DNA from: Sphingobacterium faecale
Lineage (GTDB): Bacteria > Bacteroidota > Bacteroidia > Sphingobacteriales > Sphingobacteriaceae
Assembly (NCBI RefSeq): GCF_016746095.1
Contig: NZ_JAERTY010000005.1
Location: 186,001 to 250,000, forward strand
Direction: 5' to 3'
Length of the DNA: 64,000 nucleotides
Of the stretch, positions 43,255-52,899 are shown piece after piece. The position numbers and the translations under genes were made by a program. Position 1 is the stretch's first letter. Every line of letters starts with the position of its first letter. The notes below the pieces were generated by a model, which had not been told where the DNA came from, searched no databases, and saw only the letters and a list, made by a program, of their open reading frames with translations.

Positions 43255-44331
43255 TTATACGGTATCTTTTACCTGATGTTCTTTAAGGAACTCAGCAACA
43301 AATAAGTCGTCATTTAACGATGGATAATCAAGTTGTATACGTGTCAATTCTTCACTCTGCCCACTGGAAAGTATCTCGTCAGGATTCAAGCACCAGATAC
43401 CTTTCATAAGCCCCTGTCGACGCAAAACCTCATGTATACCGGGAATACAGCCGTGAAAATCATTTGCTACATCAAATAAGGCAGCGTTGGCATCCGTGGT
43501 CTGATTATTTAAGACTTGTAGATGTTGCCATTTGTCGGCTGTTGGATTATTTTTAAAATCCTTAACCCGTTCGAGCAATTCTACCGCCTTACTGGTCCAA
43601 ACTGCCCAATGTCCTAAGAGCCCTCCTTTGAATTGAACGCTCTGTTGTTGACCGTTTACATTGAATTTGTAGATAGATAAGAGATCGGCAACGATATTGT
43701 CATCATTACCTGTATATAGAGCGATCTCCTCCCTACGATGGGAATTAGCGATTGCCCTTACCACATCTAATGTCTGGTATCGGTTAAACGATGCACATTT
43801 GATCGCGATAACGTTCTCAATATTTACAAATTTTCTCCAGAAATCGTAGGAAAATATCCGGCCACCTACGGATGGCTGGAGGTAAAAACCAAAAACAGGT
43901 ATGATCTGGGCTATAGCTTCAGTTCTATTTAATATTTCCTCCTCAGTTAGATCTTGCAACCCTCCCATGCTTAGCAATCCCATATCATAATGATATTTAA
44001 CTGCTAGTTTAGCTTCAGCTACTGCTTGTTCCGTGTGTCCTACTATCCCGGCAATTTTTATAAAAGGCCTACTAATGTTATATTCATCTATCACCTCTGC
44101 AGTAATTCTGAAGACATCTTCTAGAAGATTGTACTCGGGAAGACGTATTTCGAATTGTGTAGAGTGTACACCAACAGCAATGCCGCCAGCCCCACTTTGT
44201 ATATAATACTGGGTCAGCAATCGCTGATTCTGCTCATCTAACTGTCTCTGTTGATTTAAACAGAGTGGGTGTGCGGGCAATACAGTGCCTGCAAATAACA
44301 ATTCCTTTTTATCTTGATCTAATTGTTTCAT
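43255..44331 (-). CDS. DapA/NanA-family class I aldolase
   Basis: The product has 358 residues with the TIM-barrel fold of the dihydrodipicolinate synthase family: GGIAVGVHSTQF (about 49-60) replaces the usual GTTGE loop, the tyrosine is in FYLQPSVGG (Y150) and the Schiff-base Lys in IAIKCASF (K178). Members cleave or form 2-keto acids with pyruvate. The location after a dehydrogenase/epimerase gene and a sugar oxidase suggests a 2-keto-3-deoxy sugar acid as substrate (inference). Its ATG overlaps the stop of the upstream gene (TAATG), so translation is coupled. Confidence 0.85.
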   Translation of the reverse strand: MKQLDQDKKELLFAGTVLPAHPLCLNQQRQLDEQNQRLLTQYYIQSGAGGIAVGVHSTQFEIRLPEYNLLEDVFRITAEVIDEYNISRPFIKIAGIVGHTEQAVAEAKLAVKYHYDMGLLSMGGLQDLTEEEILNRTEAIAQIIPVFGFYLQPSVGGRIFSYDFWRKFVNIENVIAIKCASFNRYQTLDVVRAIANSHRREEIALYTGNDDNIVADLLSIYKFNVNGQQQSVQFKGGLLGHWAVWTSKAVELLERVKDFKNNPTADKWQHLQVLNNQTTDANAALFDVANDFHGCIPGIHEVLRRQGLMKGIWCLNPDEILSSGQSEELTRIQLDYPSLNDDLFVAEFLKEHQVKDTV

Positions 44332-45353
44332 TAAAATTTGCCTTTTCTCTCTTGAAAATGTGTGTCTTTACCAAATTCACTTCCGCCGTTCAATATCCAT
44401 TGAACAGTAATATCTATGATCTCTAAAATCCCGACTTTGGGAAAACCAAACAACCTATGACAGTGCGACGCGTTATTCAACAAAGCGGTGGCTTCCGGCT
44501 CATTCACAAAATGTGCTTGCTTTCCTAAACCTTGTGCAAGTTTTTCGGCTAACCACTTGATCGACAAAATCTCAGGTCCTGTTACGTTCAGCACTTTGGC
44601 TGGAGTCTCGGTATACAAAAAGCTACGTATCGCGATCTCATTGGCATCATGTTGCCAGATTACATTCACGTTGTTGCTGGTCAAGTCGATTGGCTGATTA
44701 TTGTATACTTGCTTAGCTATCTCTCTGACTACTCCATATCTGAAATCGACGGCGTAATTGAGACGATAAAGAAGTGTAGGTGTATTATTTAATTTGCTGA
44801 AGTATGTAAAAATACGTTCTCTACCGAGTGTGCTCTGAGCGTATTCTCCGATAGGCTCTGGGCTGACTTCTTCGTCTACGCCAGCCGAAGTCACCGGTAC
44901 AAAAGGTAAAACGTTGCCCGAGGAAAGCGCAACAATCCTAGATTTCTTGAATTTATCGGCAACCCTTCCTGGTAAATAAGTATTCATGGCCCAAGTGAAA
45001 TCTTCTTTACCGACGGCACCAAACTTGAATCCGGCCAGATAAATTACATTCTCTACTTCGGGTAGCTGCTGTAGCGCTTCATCATCCAGTAGATCGCAAG
45101 CAATTGTTTCTACGCCTATGCTTTCTAAATATTCTCTGCCCATTTTATCTGAAAAACGAGACACGCCATATACTTTTCGTTGTATTCCGAGTTCATTTAA
45201 CCCATCGATAAGCAACTTAGCCATACTCGGTCCCATTTTCCCGCCAATTCCAAGAAAAATAAAGTCACCATCAATATTTTTCAAATCTGCAAGAAATTCT
45301 GCAGAAGGCTTGGTGTATTTTTTTTCTAACTCCTTTAAAATCTGATTTTCCAT
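44331..45353 (-). CDS. NAD-dependent epimerase/dehydratase-family protein
   Basis: The product has 340 residues with an N-terminal Rossmann site (FIFLGIGGKMGPSMAKLLID, about 31-50) and an extended-SDR-like body (VENVIYLAGFKFG; VALSSGNVLPF). The canonical YxxxK is YAQSTLGRER, where Lys is replaced, so catalysis may differ from typical sugar epimerases. It probably acts on a sugar acid or its lactone in the locus C pathway. It lies 1 bp from the Nramp-like gene and overlaps the aldolase gene by one base. Confidence 0.8.
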   Translation of the reverse strand: MENQILKELEKKYTKPSAEFLADLKNIDGDFIFLGIGGKMGPSMAKLLIDGLNELGIQRKVYGVSRFSDKMGREYLESIGVETIACDLLDDEALQQLPEVENVIYLAGFKFGAVGKEDFTWAMNTYLPGRVADKFKKSRIVALSSGNVLPFVPVTSAGVDEEVSPEPIGEYAQSTLGRERIFTYFSKLNNTPTLLYRLNYAVDFRYGVVREIAKQVYNNQPIDLTSNNVNVIWQHDANEIAIRSFLYTETPAKVLNVTGPEILSIKWLAEKLAQGLGKQAHFVNEPEATALLNNASHCHRLFGFPKVGILEIIDITVQWILNGGSEFGKDTHFQERKGKF

Positions 45354-45354
45354 A

Positions 45355-46557
45355 TTATTTTAAAAACATATCGTAAACATTACTAATCATTAAAATCAAT
45401 ATCACAATTAGCCCAAGAGCCCCCCCGACTTTGTAGAACATATTGTTGACCTGCTCTCCCATAATCTTCTTGTTGTTGGCAATAACATAGATAGAGATAC
45501 CAATAAATGGCACTAAAAATATGGTAATACTTTGCGCTATAATAATAAGCTCTAAGGGGAGTTTCCCAAATAAAACGGCTACAACAGAACCTAATATCAT
45601 CACGACTGAAATCAAAAACTTGACCTTTATACTACTTAAGCTACTGCCAAAACCTAAAGCATCCCCCAAAAGAGCTCCGCCAACGGTTGCATTGCCGATT
45701 AATGAAGAAAAAGCAGCTCCAAATAAACCTACAAAGAATAACGAACTGGCATATTTTCCAAAAAGCGGTTCTAATGCCTTTCCCATTTCTGCTGCGCTGC
45801 CTACGTGTATGCCCTTAGGATATAAAACAGCTGCCGCACAGATCATTACGGACATACTCATAAATCCTAGTATACCGACCCCAACAAAACCTCCCCTTTC
45901 GGCTTTTTTGATATTGACTCCTTCTACTGTCATTTTCTTTCTTTCTTGAATCAAATAGCTCTGATAGAATGCACCTACCAATGAGAAGCAAGAAGCTGTA
46001 AAAGCAATTATTAATCCCAGAGAGCCTTCCGGTATAGCAGGTACGAACCCTTTCGCAAACTCTCCAAAATCGATATCAGCCAAGAAGAGTGTGGCAATAA
46101 AACAGGCAAGCATAAGGAGGACGAGTGTGATCATCAGTTTTTCCATAACCTTGTAAAAGGATGGAAAGAACAGTAGACATATTCCTAAAAGCGTAAATAT
46201 AACTACCCATATATACGGGGCTGTCCCAGTAGCTTCACCAATAGCTATACCCACGCCAATACTATTCCCCGCCTGAAAAGATGTGGCTACTAGGAATACG
46301 CCGATACCAATAAAGATACCAATGGGTTTACTAAAATAGTTCTTGATTAGTGTCAATAGGCTTTTCTCTTGTGAAGCGCCAATACGAGATCCCATTGCGG
46401 TGTATATTCCCATAAAAAACAGAGCAATAAAAACAATCCATAGGAGTGAATACGAATAATCGGCCCCCATTTTAGATGTTATAGTCATTTTGCTCGGACC
46501 AAATACCAATGCTGCCGTTATGATCCCCGGGCCTAGTATGTTTAATATCTTTTTCAT
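45355..46557 (-). CDS. Nramp-fold transporter without canonical metal-binding motifs
   Basis: The product has 400 residues and about 11 membrane segments. The start (LGPGIITAALVFGPSKM, about 8-24) aligns with Nramp TM1, but the metal-binding motif DPGN is replaced by GPSK (20-23). In TM6 the MPH motif is replaced by YQS (about 198-200, in GAFYQSYLIQERKK). The residues that bind Mn or Fe in true Nramp proteins are thus absent, so divalent metals are an unlikely substrate. It sits between the sugar dehydrogenase gene and two genes of a sugar-acid pathway, which makes uptake of an organic acid possible (inference). Confidence 0.82.
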   Translation of the reverse strand: MKKILNILGPGIITAALVFGPSKMTITSKMGADYSYSLLWIVFIALFFMGIYTAMGSRIGASQEKSLLTLIKNYFSKPIGIFIGIGVFLVATSFQAGNSIGVGIAIGEATGTAPYIWVVIFTLLGICLLFFPSFYKVMEKLMITLVLLMLACFIATLFLADIDFGEFAKGFVPAIPEGSLGLIIAFTASCFSLVGAFYQSYLIQERKKMTVEGVNIKKAERGGFVGVGILGFMSMSVMICAAAVLYPKGIHVGSAAEMGKALEPLFGKYASSLFFVGLFGAAFSSLIGNATVGGALLGDALGFGSSLSSIKVKFLISVVMILGSVVAVLFGKLPLELIIIAQSITIFLVPFIGISIYVIANNKKIMGEQVNNMFYKVGGALGLIVILILMISNVYDMFLK

Positions 46558-46566
46558 ATAATTCAG

Positions 46567-48108
46567 TTATTCTTGGTTTCGTATATCACCTACCATATTG
46601 GCGTCAATTGTCTGAGTACTGTTGATTAATCGGGTTCGTATATAATTGACAATACTCGCTACCTCCTCATCTTTTAGGAAAGAAAATGAGGGCATGGGTA
46701 GGTCGTAAACTTGCGTATCATCTCCTTCTGTTGTTTTCAAACCGTTCAACACGATGTGTATAAGCTTTTTACTGTCTTTCATGGCGCTAGACTTCAATAG
46801 CGAAGGGAAACTTCCAGGTGTTCCATTGCCGTCTGCTTTATGACAAGAGGCACAATACGATTGATACAAAGCTTTTGCATCCATTTTTTGACCATTGCTG
46901 ATCTTCTCTTTACTTAAAAAATTTCGCGGAGTGTATTCTATTCGCGATAATTTCAATATTCTATCGTCGGTTTTTAATGGAAAATCTGTTTGTGGCTTCC
47001 AATCTCTATTGCTAGTGGCTATATAGACATTCCCTTTCTTATCTACTGTTATTGCTCGGATCCGTCCATATTTATCTTTCAAAAAAATGTCTTCTTCAAT
47101 AATTTGATTCTGGTTAACATTTAATTTTAATATCCGCAGTGATTGATCTTTCAAGGTACCTAGCAATAATCTATTATTCCATTCAGGTATTTGTGTGAAG
47201 CTATAGTATTTTAATGCAGCAGGGGCAATCACCGGTGTCCATGCCTTTATAGGTTCTGTACGGAGACTTTTACTTGCTATCGCCAGTTCCTTTGGTGTAT
47301 CATGATAACCTTCAATATCTATCCAGCCATAGTTGCTGAGTGGTCTTATCCAATTGATTTCATCTTCAATAGCATCACCATGCTCAGAGGTTAGTAGATT
47401 GCCATTTGCAGTAAAAGTCATACCCTGCATGTTGCGAAATCCCCAAGCGTATACATATGAACCTCTGATAGGATTATCATGAGGTATACCACCGTCGTCG
47501 TTCATACGTAATATTTTCCCATTCAGTGTCGTCGAATCTTGAGCATGTGTCAATGAATGTATATCTCCTGTCGCCCAATATAATTTATGGCTATTATCAA
47601 AAGCAAGTCTAGAGCCATTATGTCCAGTTCCCCCATCAATCTTAAGAAGTAGCTTGCTAGCGATAACTTGACCGTTTTTTAGCTCTAAACGTCTAAGTTC
47701 ACTAAAGACTGAATCCTGCTCTTTAGTAGTATAGCATATATATAAATAAGGATTAATTGCAAAATTGGGATGAATTGCCAACCCAAGTAAACCCAGGGTT
47801 CTTTGATGATAGACATTAGGAACCTCATATATGACTTTTATACTATTGGTTTCTAAATTAAGCTCCGCAACTTTTCCTTTTATCTGTGTAAAAAAAATAG
47901 AATTAGTTGATGGGCTATATTGCATATCCCAAGGTACATCGAGATTGCTAGCTACCTCTGTAACGGACAAATACGTTTGATCAGAGACCTTTATAAAATC
48001 TATTATTTCTTTGTCTTTATGATTTCGACAGGAACTGATAACTACTACACTAATAAGTGTTAGAACCCTCATTGGTTGAGTAAATGACAATATTATTCTA
48101 AAAACCAT
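46567..48108 (-). CDS. PQQ-dependent sugar dehydrogenase (GSDH-like) fused to cytochrome c
   Basis: The product has 513 residues (an internal ATG at 48072 is an alternative start). Signal peptide with lipobox VISSC (C27), then a six-bladed glucose/sorbosone dehydrogenase domain (about 45-400) with the segments HNGSRLAFD and SEHGDAIEDEINW typical of the family, followed by a cytochrome c domain (about 415-495) with a heme site YCASCHK and a later Met ligand region (YDLPMPSFSFLKDEE). The protein would oxidise an aldose in the periplasm and pass the electrons to its own heme. It is the first gene of the downstream block of locus C, and a GTTAACGTT operator lies 72 bp before its start. Confidence 0.88.
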   Translation of the reverse strand: MVFRIILSFTQPMRVLTLISVVVISSCRNHKDKEIIDFIKVSDQTYLSVTEVASNLDVPWDMQYSPSTNSIFFTQIKGKVAELNLETNSIKVIYEVPNVYHQRTLGLLGLAIHPNFAINPYLYICYTTKEQDSVFSELRRLELKNGQVIASKLLLKIDGGTGHNGSRLAFDNSHKLYWATGDIHSLTHAQDSTTLNGKILRMNDDGGIPHDNPIRGSYVYAWGFRNMQGMTFTANGNLLTSEHGDAIEDEINWIRPLSNYGWIDIEGYHDTPKELAIASKSLRTEPIKAWTPVIAPAALKYYSFTQIPEWNNRLLLGTLKDQSLRILKLNVNQNQIIEEDIFLKDKYGRIRAITVDKKGNVYIATSNRDWKPQTDFPLKTDDRILKLSRIEYTPRNFLSKEKISNGQKMDAKALYQSYCASCHKADGNGTPGSFPSLLKSSAMKDSKKLIHIVLNGLKTTEGDDTQVYDLPMPSFSFLKDEEVASIVNYIRTRLINSTQTIDANMVGDIRNQE

Positions 48109-48179
48109 CTAAAATCAAGATATAATACAAAGATGGCTTGAGATTTTTTTCAAAAACCATAAATCACAATACTTCAGTT

Positions 48180-48195
48180 TCGTTAACGTTACCGA
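48180..48195. promoter_or_regulatory. LacI-type operator 1, before the sugar dehydrogenase operon
   Basis: TCGTTAACGTTACCGA is a near-perfect palindrome around AACGTT. It shares GTTAACGTT-n-CCG with two sites at 61461 and 61539. A possible Bacteroidota promoter (TTTTTG at 48151-48156 and CATCTTTG at 48128-48135, minus strand) lies downstream of it. Confidence 0.75.
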
Positions 48196-48345
48196 GTTGC
48201 TGGTAAAAAAAAATGACCAATCATCATCAAAACGGGGGGCTATTATAAATATCATCTGTTCTTTTATACTTTAGGTTTCACATTTTTTCAAACTCGGTAT
48301 CAACCCTTAAATATAGAAAAAGAATAAGTATTCTCCAAGTTCTTT

Positions 48346-49413
48346 TTAGTTTTCATAAAACAGATAGTTTTCTATCGTTAAGATATCAATAGGCATGGGT
48401 TTGAAGTTTTCCTTCTCCTCTTTTAATAAAAAATGTCTATAAAGATAATTCAATGCAAGATATCCTTGTTTATCTGGTCTCTGGCAAATTAAAAAATCGA
48501 TCATCCCATTGGCAAGAAATTCCACGTTTTCATTGAGGAAATCAAAACCAATTATATGTGGTTTTCTGATATGTCTAAATTCGTTAAAAAACCGTCCTAC
48601 TACAGAAACACGGGAATTGGTAACAAATATTAGGTCTGGATTGAATTCGCCTACATGTCTTAACAAATCGATGGCTATCTCATCATAATTATTTGATGGG
48701 ATATCGATATTGACTATTTCAAAGTCTCTGTTCATTGCGTTGAGATAGTCAACATATCCTTCTATTTTTGTGTTCAGGTAGGCATAGTTTTGTAGTCCCC
48801 TTGCAATGTTTAAGATGAGCAATTTTGACTTATCCTGAACCAAATAAGATGTCAAGTTGGCAGCGAGTCGCCCTGTACTGCGTAGATCTGGGCCGATGTA
48901 CCCTAAGGATGAAGATCCTTTAATATCAGAGTTGACAAATATGGTCTCAATCTTCCGCTTTTTACACTCCTCCAAAAATACAGTTGTTTCCGAAATAAAG
49001 ATAGGAGCGATAACTACTGCATTAAAATTCCGTGTTAGTACATCATCTGACATTTTTGTAAATGTGCGAACATCCTCCTGATCATATAGAAATATATCTA
49101 TGTTTATACCAAATGTGCTAAACTCTTCTACTCCCTGCTTGATTCCTTTAAGGCATAGATCCCAGTATCCTGTCTGTGAAGATGTTTTTGGGATCAAAAC
49201 CGCAAAGCTTAGATTATTCTTAACAGAGAGTGCTCTGGCATACAGGTTGGGCTGGTAATTATTTTCTTTAATAATAGCCTGAACCCTGGCTCTCGTTTTT
49301 TCTGAAACATCTTTCCTGTTATTGAGAACCCTATCGACTGTCGCTATGGATACGTTCGCTAATTTGGCGATTTCCTTTATTCCTATTTTTTTGTTGTCAG
49401 TTTTATGGTTCAT
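48346..49413 (-). CDS. LacI/GalR-family transcriptional regulator
   Basis: The product has 355 residues. The LacI helix-turn-helix is at about 12-35 (IKEIAKLANVSIATVDRVLNN), the hinge helix follows (KENNYQPNLYARAL, about 50-63), and the rest is a periplasmic-binding-type effector domain (FAVLIPKTS, through HIIGFDFLN). It lies between the two blocks of locus C, and three palindromic sites of the LacI type occur before the first gene of each. It probably senses a sugar, or a derivative of one, imported by this locus. The DctA gene ends 77 bp upstream, so a shared transcript is possible. Confidence 0.92.
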   Translation of the reverse strand: MNHKTDNKKIGIKEIAKLANVSIATVDRVLNNRKDVSEKTRARVQAIIKENNYQPNLYARALSVKNNLSFAVLIPKTSSQTGYWDLCLKGIKQGVEEFSTFGINIDIFLYDQEDVRTFTKMSDDVLTRNFNAVVIAPIFISETTVFLEECKKRKIETIFVNSDIKGSSSLGYIGPDLRSTGRLAANLTSYLVQDKSKLLILNIARGLQNYAYLNTKIEGYVDYLNAMNRDFEIVNIDIPSNNYDEIAIDLLRHVGEFNPDLIFVTNSRVSVVGRFFNEFRHIRKPHIIGFDFLNENVEFLANGMIDFLICQRPDKQGYLALNYLYRHFLLKEEKENFKPMPIDILTIENYLFYEN

Positions 49414-49489
49414 TATTTTGTAATGCTAGTGATCTTCAAATATAAGGTGTATAACTAAAACTTACACATTCTCCTAATACAAATTGATC

Positions 49490-50782
49490 TTAATTATTTA
49501 ATGTCTCATCCAGTTGTGGTTTGTCCAGTTGATTTTCCCACTTCGCCACTACAATAGTTGCTACGGCATTTCCAACAAAATTGGTCAATGCTCTACATTC
49601 CGACATGAATTTATCTACACCGAGTATCAGTGTCATACCTGCAATAGGTACTTCAGGTACCACTGCCAGTGTTGCCGCCAGGGTTATAAAACCTGCACCG
49701 GATACCCCTGCAGCTCCTTTTGAACTTAGCATAGCAACTAATAGTAGAACCGCCTGCTGTCCAAAATCTAAGTGAATATCGCAAGCCTGTGCGATAAACA
49801 AGGCTGCCAGTGTCATGTATATATTCGTTCCATCTAAATTGAATGAATAACCTGTCGGGACAACTAAGCCTACTACAGACTTAGAACAACCCGCCTTTTC
49901 CATTTTTTGCATTAACGATGGTAAAGCTGATTCGGAGGAACTGGTTGCTAATACTAAGAGTAACTCGTCCTTAAGATATTTTAATAATTTAAAAATAGAG
50001 AACCCATTGTACTGTGCTACTGCCCCTAAAATAAGGCATACAAAAAGTGCAGAAGTAAAATAGAAGGTTAAAACCAATACAATAAGATTACTCATAGACG
50101 CTATCCCATACATACCGATCGTAAATGCCATCGCACCCAATGCGCCTAAGGGAGCAAGTTTCATTAACATACTGACTACTTTAAAAACCGGATGAGCCAA
50201 TGCTTGTAGAAAATCTAAAACGGGTTTACTTTTGTCCAATGTTTGTGATAGTGCGACGCCAAATAGCACCGCTGTAAATAACACTTGTAATATATTGGTT
50301 CCGGTCAACGGACTGACGAGGGTATTGGGAATAATGTCAAGCACAAAGTTTAAAAGACTAGGGTGCTTAGCGTCCTTTACATACTCAGATACTGCGCTGT
50401 AATCTAAAGTAGCAGGGTCGATATGCAGCCCGTTACCCGGTTGAATGATGTTACTGACCAACAATCCGACTATAAGAGCAAGAGTTGAAAATGTAAGAAA
50501 ATAGACAAAGGACTTTCCAGCGACCCTCCCCACTTTCTTCATATCAGTCATAGAGGCTATACCTGTGGAGACAGTAATGAAGATAACCGGCGCTATAATC
50601 ATCTTTATCAATTGAATAAAGCCATCCCCCAAAGGCTTCATCATAACTCCTATCTTTGGATAGTAGTGACCTAATAATACCCCTGCAACGATCGCAAACA
50701 AGACCTGTACATACAGCAAGTTGTAGATTTTAGGTTTTCTCCTCAAACTAGGAGTATTTAAGTTTTTCTCTTCAATAAACAT
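49490..50782 (-). CDS. dicarboxylate/amino acid:cation symporter (DctA-like, SDF family)
   Basis: The product has 430 residues with eight membrane helices and two re-entrant hairpins of the DAACS fold. Signature segments are [17 protein letters not shown] (about 55-71), the serine-rich hairpin [12 protein letters not shown] (about 288-299), [21 protein letters not shown] (about 312-332) and the last helix with [15 protein letters not shown]. It imports C4-dicarboxylates or related acids with protons or sodium. A terminator separates it from the SusC operon; its link to locus C is by position. Confidence 0.93.
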   Translation of the reverse strand: MFIEEKNLNTPSLRRKPKIYNLLYVQVLFAIVAGVLLGHYYPKIGVMMKPLGDGFIQLIKMIIAPVIFITVSTGIASMTDMKKVGRVAGKSFVYFLTFSTLALIVGLLVSNIIQPGNGLHIDPATLDYSAVSEYVKDAKHPSLLNFVLDIIPNTLVSPLTGTNILQVLFTAVLFGVALSQTLDKSKPVLDFLQALAHPVFKVVSMLMKLAPLGALGAMAFTIGMYGIASMSNLIVLVLTFYFTSALFVCLILGAVAQYNGFSIFKLLKYLKDELLLVLATSSSESALPSLMQKMEKAGCSKSVVGLVVPTGYSFNLDGTNIYMTLAALFIAQACDIHLDFGQQAVLLLVAMLSSKGAAGVSGAGFITLAATLAVVPEVPIAGMTLILGVDKFMSECRALTNFVGNAVATIVVAKWENQLDKPQLDETLNN

Positions 50783-50789
50783 AATTGGT

Positions 50790-50830
50790 CAAAAAGGCTG
50801 TCCCCATTAAATATAATACCAGGACAGCCT
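50790..50830 (-). terminator. intrinsic terminator after the SusC operon of locus C
   Basis: On the minus strand AGGCTGTCC (50822-50830) pairs with GGACAGCCT (50795-50803), followed by TTTTT. It lies between the FAD oxidoreductase gene and the DctA gene, so the latter needs its own promoter or read-through. Confidence 0.88.
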
Positions 50831-50843
50831 AAATATAGAAAAA

Positions 50844-52886
50844 TTAATTGACTTTTTTAAATAAAATAGCATCAGCAACCACATGTTTCCCTTCGGTAGC
50901 ACTGATTTGTACATAAGGCGATTCATTTCCTATTAGCGTGTATGTCCCCAAACTTACCCATTCGCCTGAAGAGTCCCCTAATCGGATGATTTCCTTGGGT
51001 TGTATCTGCCGAGAATGCATCTTAGCTCCATCAAAAACGGTGTAATGCAGGGTGTCCGCTAGTTGATCGTCATTAGCTATATAGGTAAATATCTCAAATC
51101 CCTGTTTTCTCTTACCGATGTTTGGTCTGAACTTGACACTCGCAGAAACATTTTGTCTGCCCGATATTAAACGATCTTTACCATATCCATAATTCGCGCT
51201 TGTCCAATCACCTATAATGTCAACAGGAGAAAGGTCTGCATTATCAATAAGAAGTTCCGGTAAAGCTCCGTCAGCTAGAGGGTTTTTGTTAAGTTCCAGC
51301 TGTAGCTTACTTACATCTATTTCCTGGACACTTTTCATAGCGTCGATAGCGTGTACCGCAGCAACTGCTGCCGATTGTGATAGTACCATAAATACGGGTT
51401 CCATACGTATAGAACCAAAAGCAATATGGGACGCCGACAAACAAACGGGAACTAATAAATTTTCGCATTCTTGCTTTTTTGGTGTAATGGCAGCATATGA
51501 TATGGGATACGGCTGTCCAACTTCCACCTGTACATCTCCTTCATTTTTGACCATACCATTTACTACAATGCGCTGACAGTTATGAGAATCCATCTGGTAG
51601 GCAGCCATGCCGATACCATCTTGGACGACAGACTCCCCTTCACAATGCTTTTGCGTCATTACTGTCCGACCTACCATCCTTCTTGCTTCTCGTATGTATA
51701 ACTGGTCAGAAAATCCTGAAGTCTTTAAAAATTCATCTTTACAGAATCCCCATTCTCCCATCTCCTTCCGTAAATGTTCTGGCACCCTAGGTTCGTGGGA
51801 TAAAAAATACAAAAGCCCTTTGGTATAATTCTCATGCTTTTTGTATATCTCTCTACGTTTTTCATAATCAGCTTCGGGGTAATCGTAGTTCGCCCCTATC
51901 ATATCTGTTGAAAAAGCTCCAAAATTATTAAAGTCGGTTTTCCCGTTAGGCATATTTTTTATCAAAAAACCTCCAGTATGGTACCGCACTAGGCTACCAT
52001 CAGCTAGTTTTTCTGTCCGAAGCTTGCTGTGAATAGATGGCCATTTCTCATTTTCAATCACGCGTAATAACAATTCAAATTGATTTGGGTCATAATTATC
52101 CGGTTTAGTAAACCCAATTTTATTGTTCTTGTCTTTGGTCAAAGTCAATCTGAAATTGTAGGCTTGCACTTTGTTGTCAGCACTACCATTTACCTGTACA
52201 GACTCTTGAGAAATTCCCCACAGTAAGCCACTTTCCGGCTTTCCCCGTTTCACATAGGGGTCTATACCATCGGCAAATTGATGTATATCCAAAAGCTGCA
52301 CGCCATTATACGTCTCGCCGTATGTTGCATTGCTTTCTCTTCCGACAGTATAGGAAACTCCTGATTTAGCCATTAAGTCGCCTTCGTAAGAACAGTCAAT
52401 AAATACCTTAGCCTTGACCGTCAACTTATCTGAACTAGCCGGACTCTGTAAAACAATCTGTTTGATCCGTCCTTTTTCAGTCAAAACCTTGGACAATTGC
52501 TTTTCTGTCCTAATATCCAACTGTACTTCGTCTATATACTGTTGAAATACCTTCATGGCTACATGAGGCTCAAAGGTCCACTGTTCTAATTTGCTATAGT
52601 GTGCTCCAATCCTTCTGTAAAAATTTCGGGCGAGTCCAGTAATAGCATATTTATTGCCAATGTCGGTAGCCCCCAACCCTCCGGTGGTCAAGCCTCCCAA
52701 AGTGCTTCCACTCTCGACAACAATAACGGACTTTCCGTATTTTGCAGCGGTATATCCTGCAATGATACCTGCAGAAGTGCCACCATAAATACAAATATCG
52801 ACTTCGACTTCATTCTCTCCTTTTGCATGTAGAAGAGTGGAAGACAATAGAAGCGAAGCGATCAATAAACAAAATGATTTTTTCAT
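50844..52886 (-). CDS. FAD-dependent oxidoreductase with golvesin-like C-terminal domain
   Basis: From the ATG at 52886 (the frame starts at 52913, which would overlap the SusD stop) the product has 680 residues: signal peptide (about 1-21), an FAD-binding Rossmann domain (VDICIYGGTSAGIIAGYTAAKYG), a central FAD_oxidored domain (about 80-530, VFIDCSYEGDLMAKSG), and a C-terminal domain (about 550-680, WTSANYGYGKDRLISG) like the golvesin/xanthan-lyase binding module. It is probably exported and may oxidise a sugar or sugar alcohol at the surface. It lies 13 bp after SusD in the same operon. No catalytic details can be given. Confidence 0.82.
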   Translation of the reverse strand: MKKSFCLLIASLLLSSTLLHAKGENEVEVDICIYGGTSAGIIAGYTAAKYGKSVIVVESGSTLGGLTTGGLGATDIGNKYAITGLARNFYRRIGAHYSKLEQWTFEPHVAMKVFQQYIDEVQLDIRTEKQLSKVLTEKGRIKQIVLQSPASSDKLTVKAKVFIDCSYEGDLMAKSGVSYTVGRESNATYGETYNGVQLLDIHQFADGIDPYVKRGKPESGLLWGISQESVQVNGSADNKVQAYNFRLTLTKDKNNKIGFTKPDNYDPNQFELLLRVIENEKWPSIHSKLRTEKLADGSLVRYHTGGFLIKNMPNGKTDFNNFGAFSTDMIGANYDYPEADYEKRREIYKKHENYTKGLLYFLSHEPRVPEHLRKEMGEWGFCKDEFLKTSGFSDQLYIREARRMVGRTVMTQKHCEGESVVQDGIGMAAYQMDSHNCQRIVVNGMVKNEGDVQVEVGQPYPISYAAITPKKQECENLLVPVCLSASHIAFGSIRMEPVFMVLSQSAAVAAVHAIDAMKSVQEIDVSKLQLELNKNPLADGALPELLIDNADLSPVDIIGDWTSANYGYGKDRLISGRQNVSASVKFRPNIGKRKQGFEIFTYIANDDQLADTLHYTVFDGAKMHSRQIQPKEIIRLGDSSGEWVSLGTYTLIGNESPYVQISATEGKHVVADAILFKKVN

Positions 52887-52899
52887 ATCTGATAACCAA

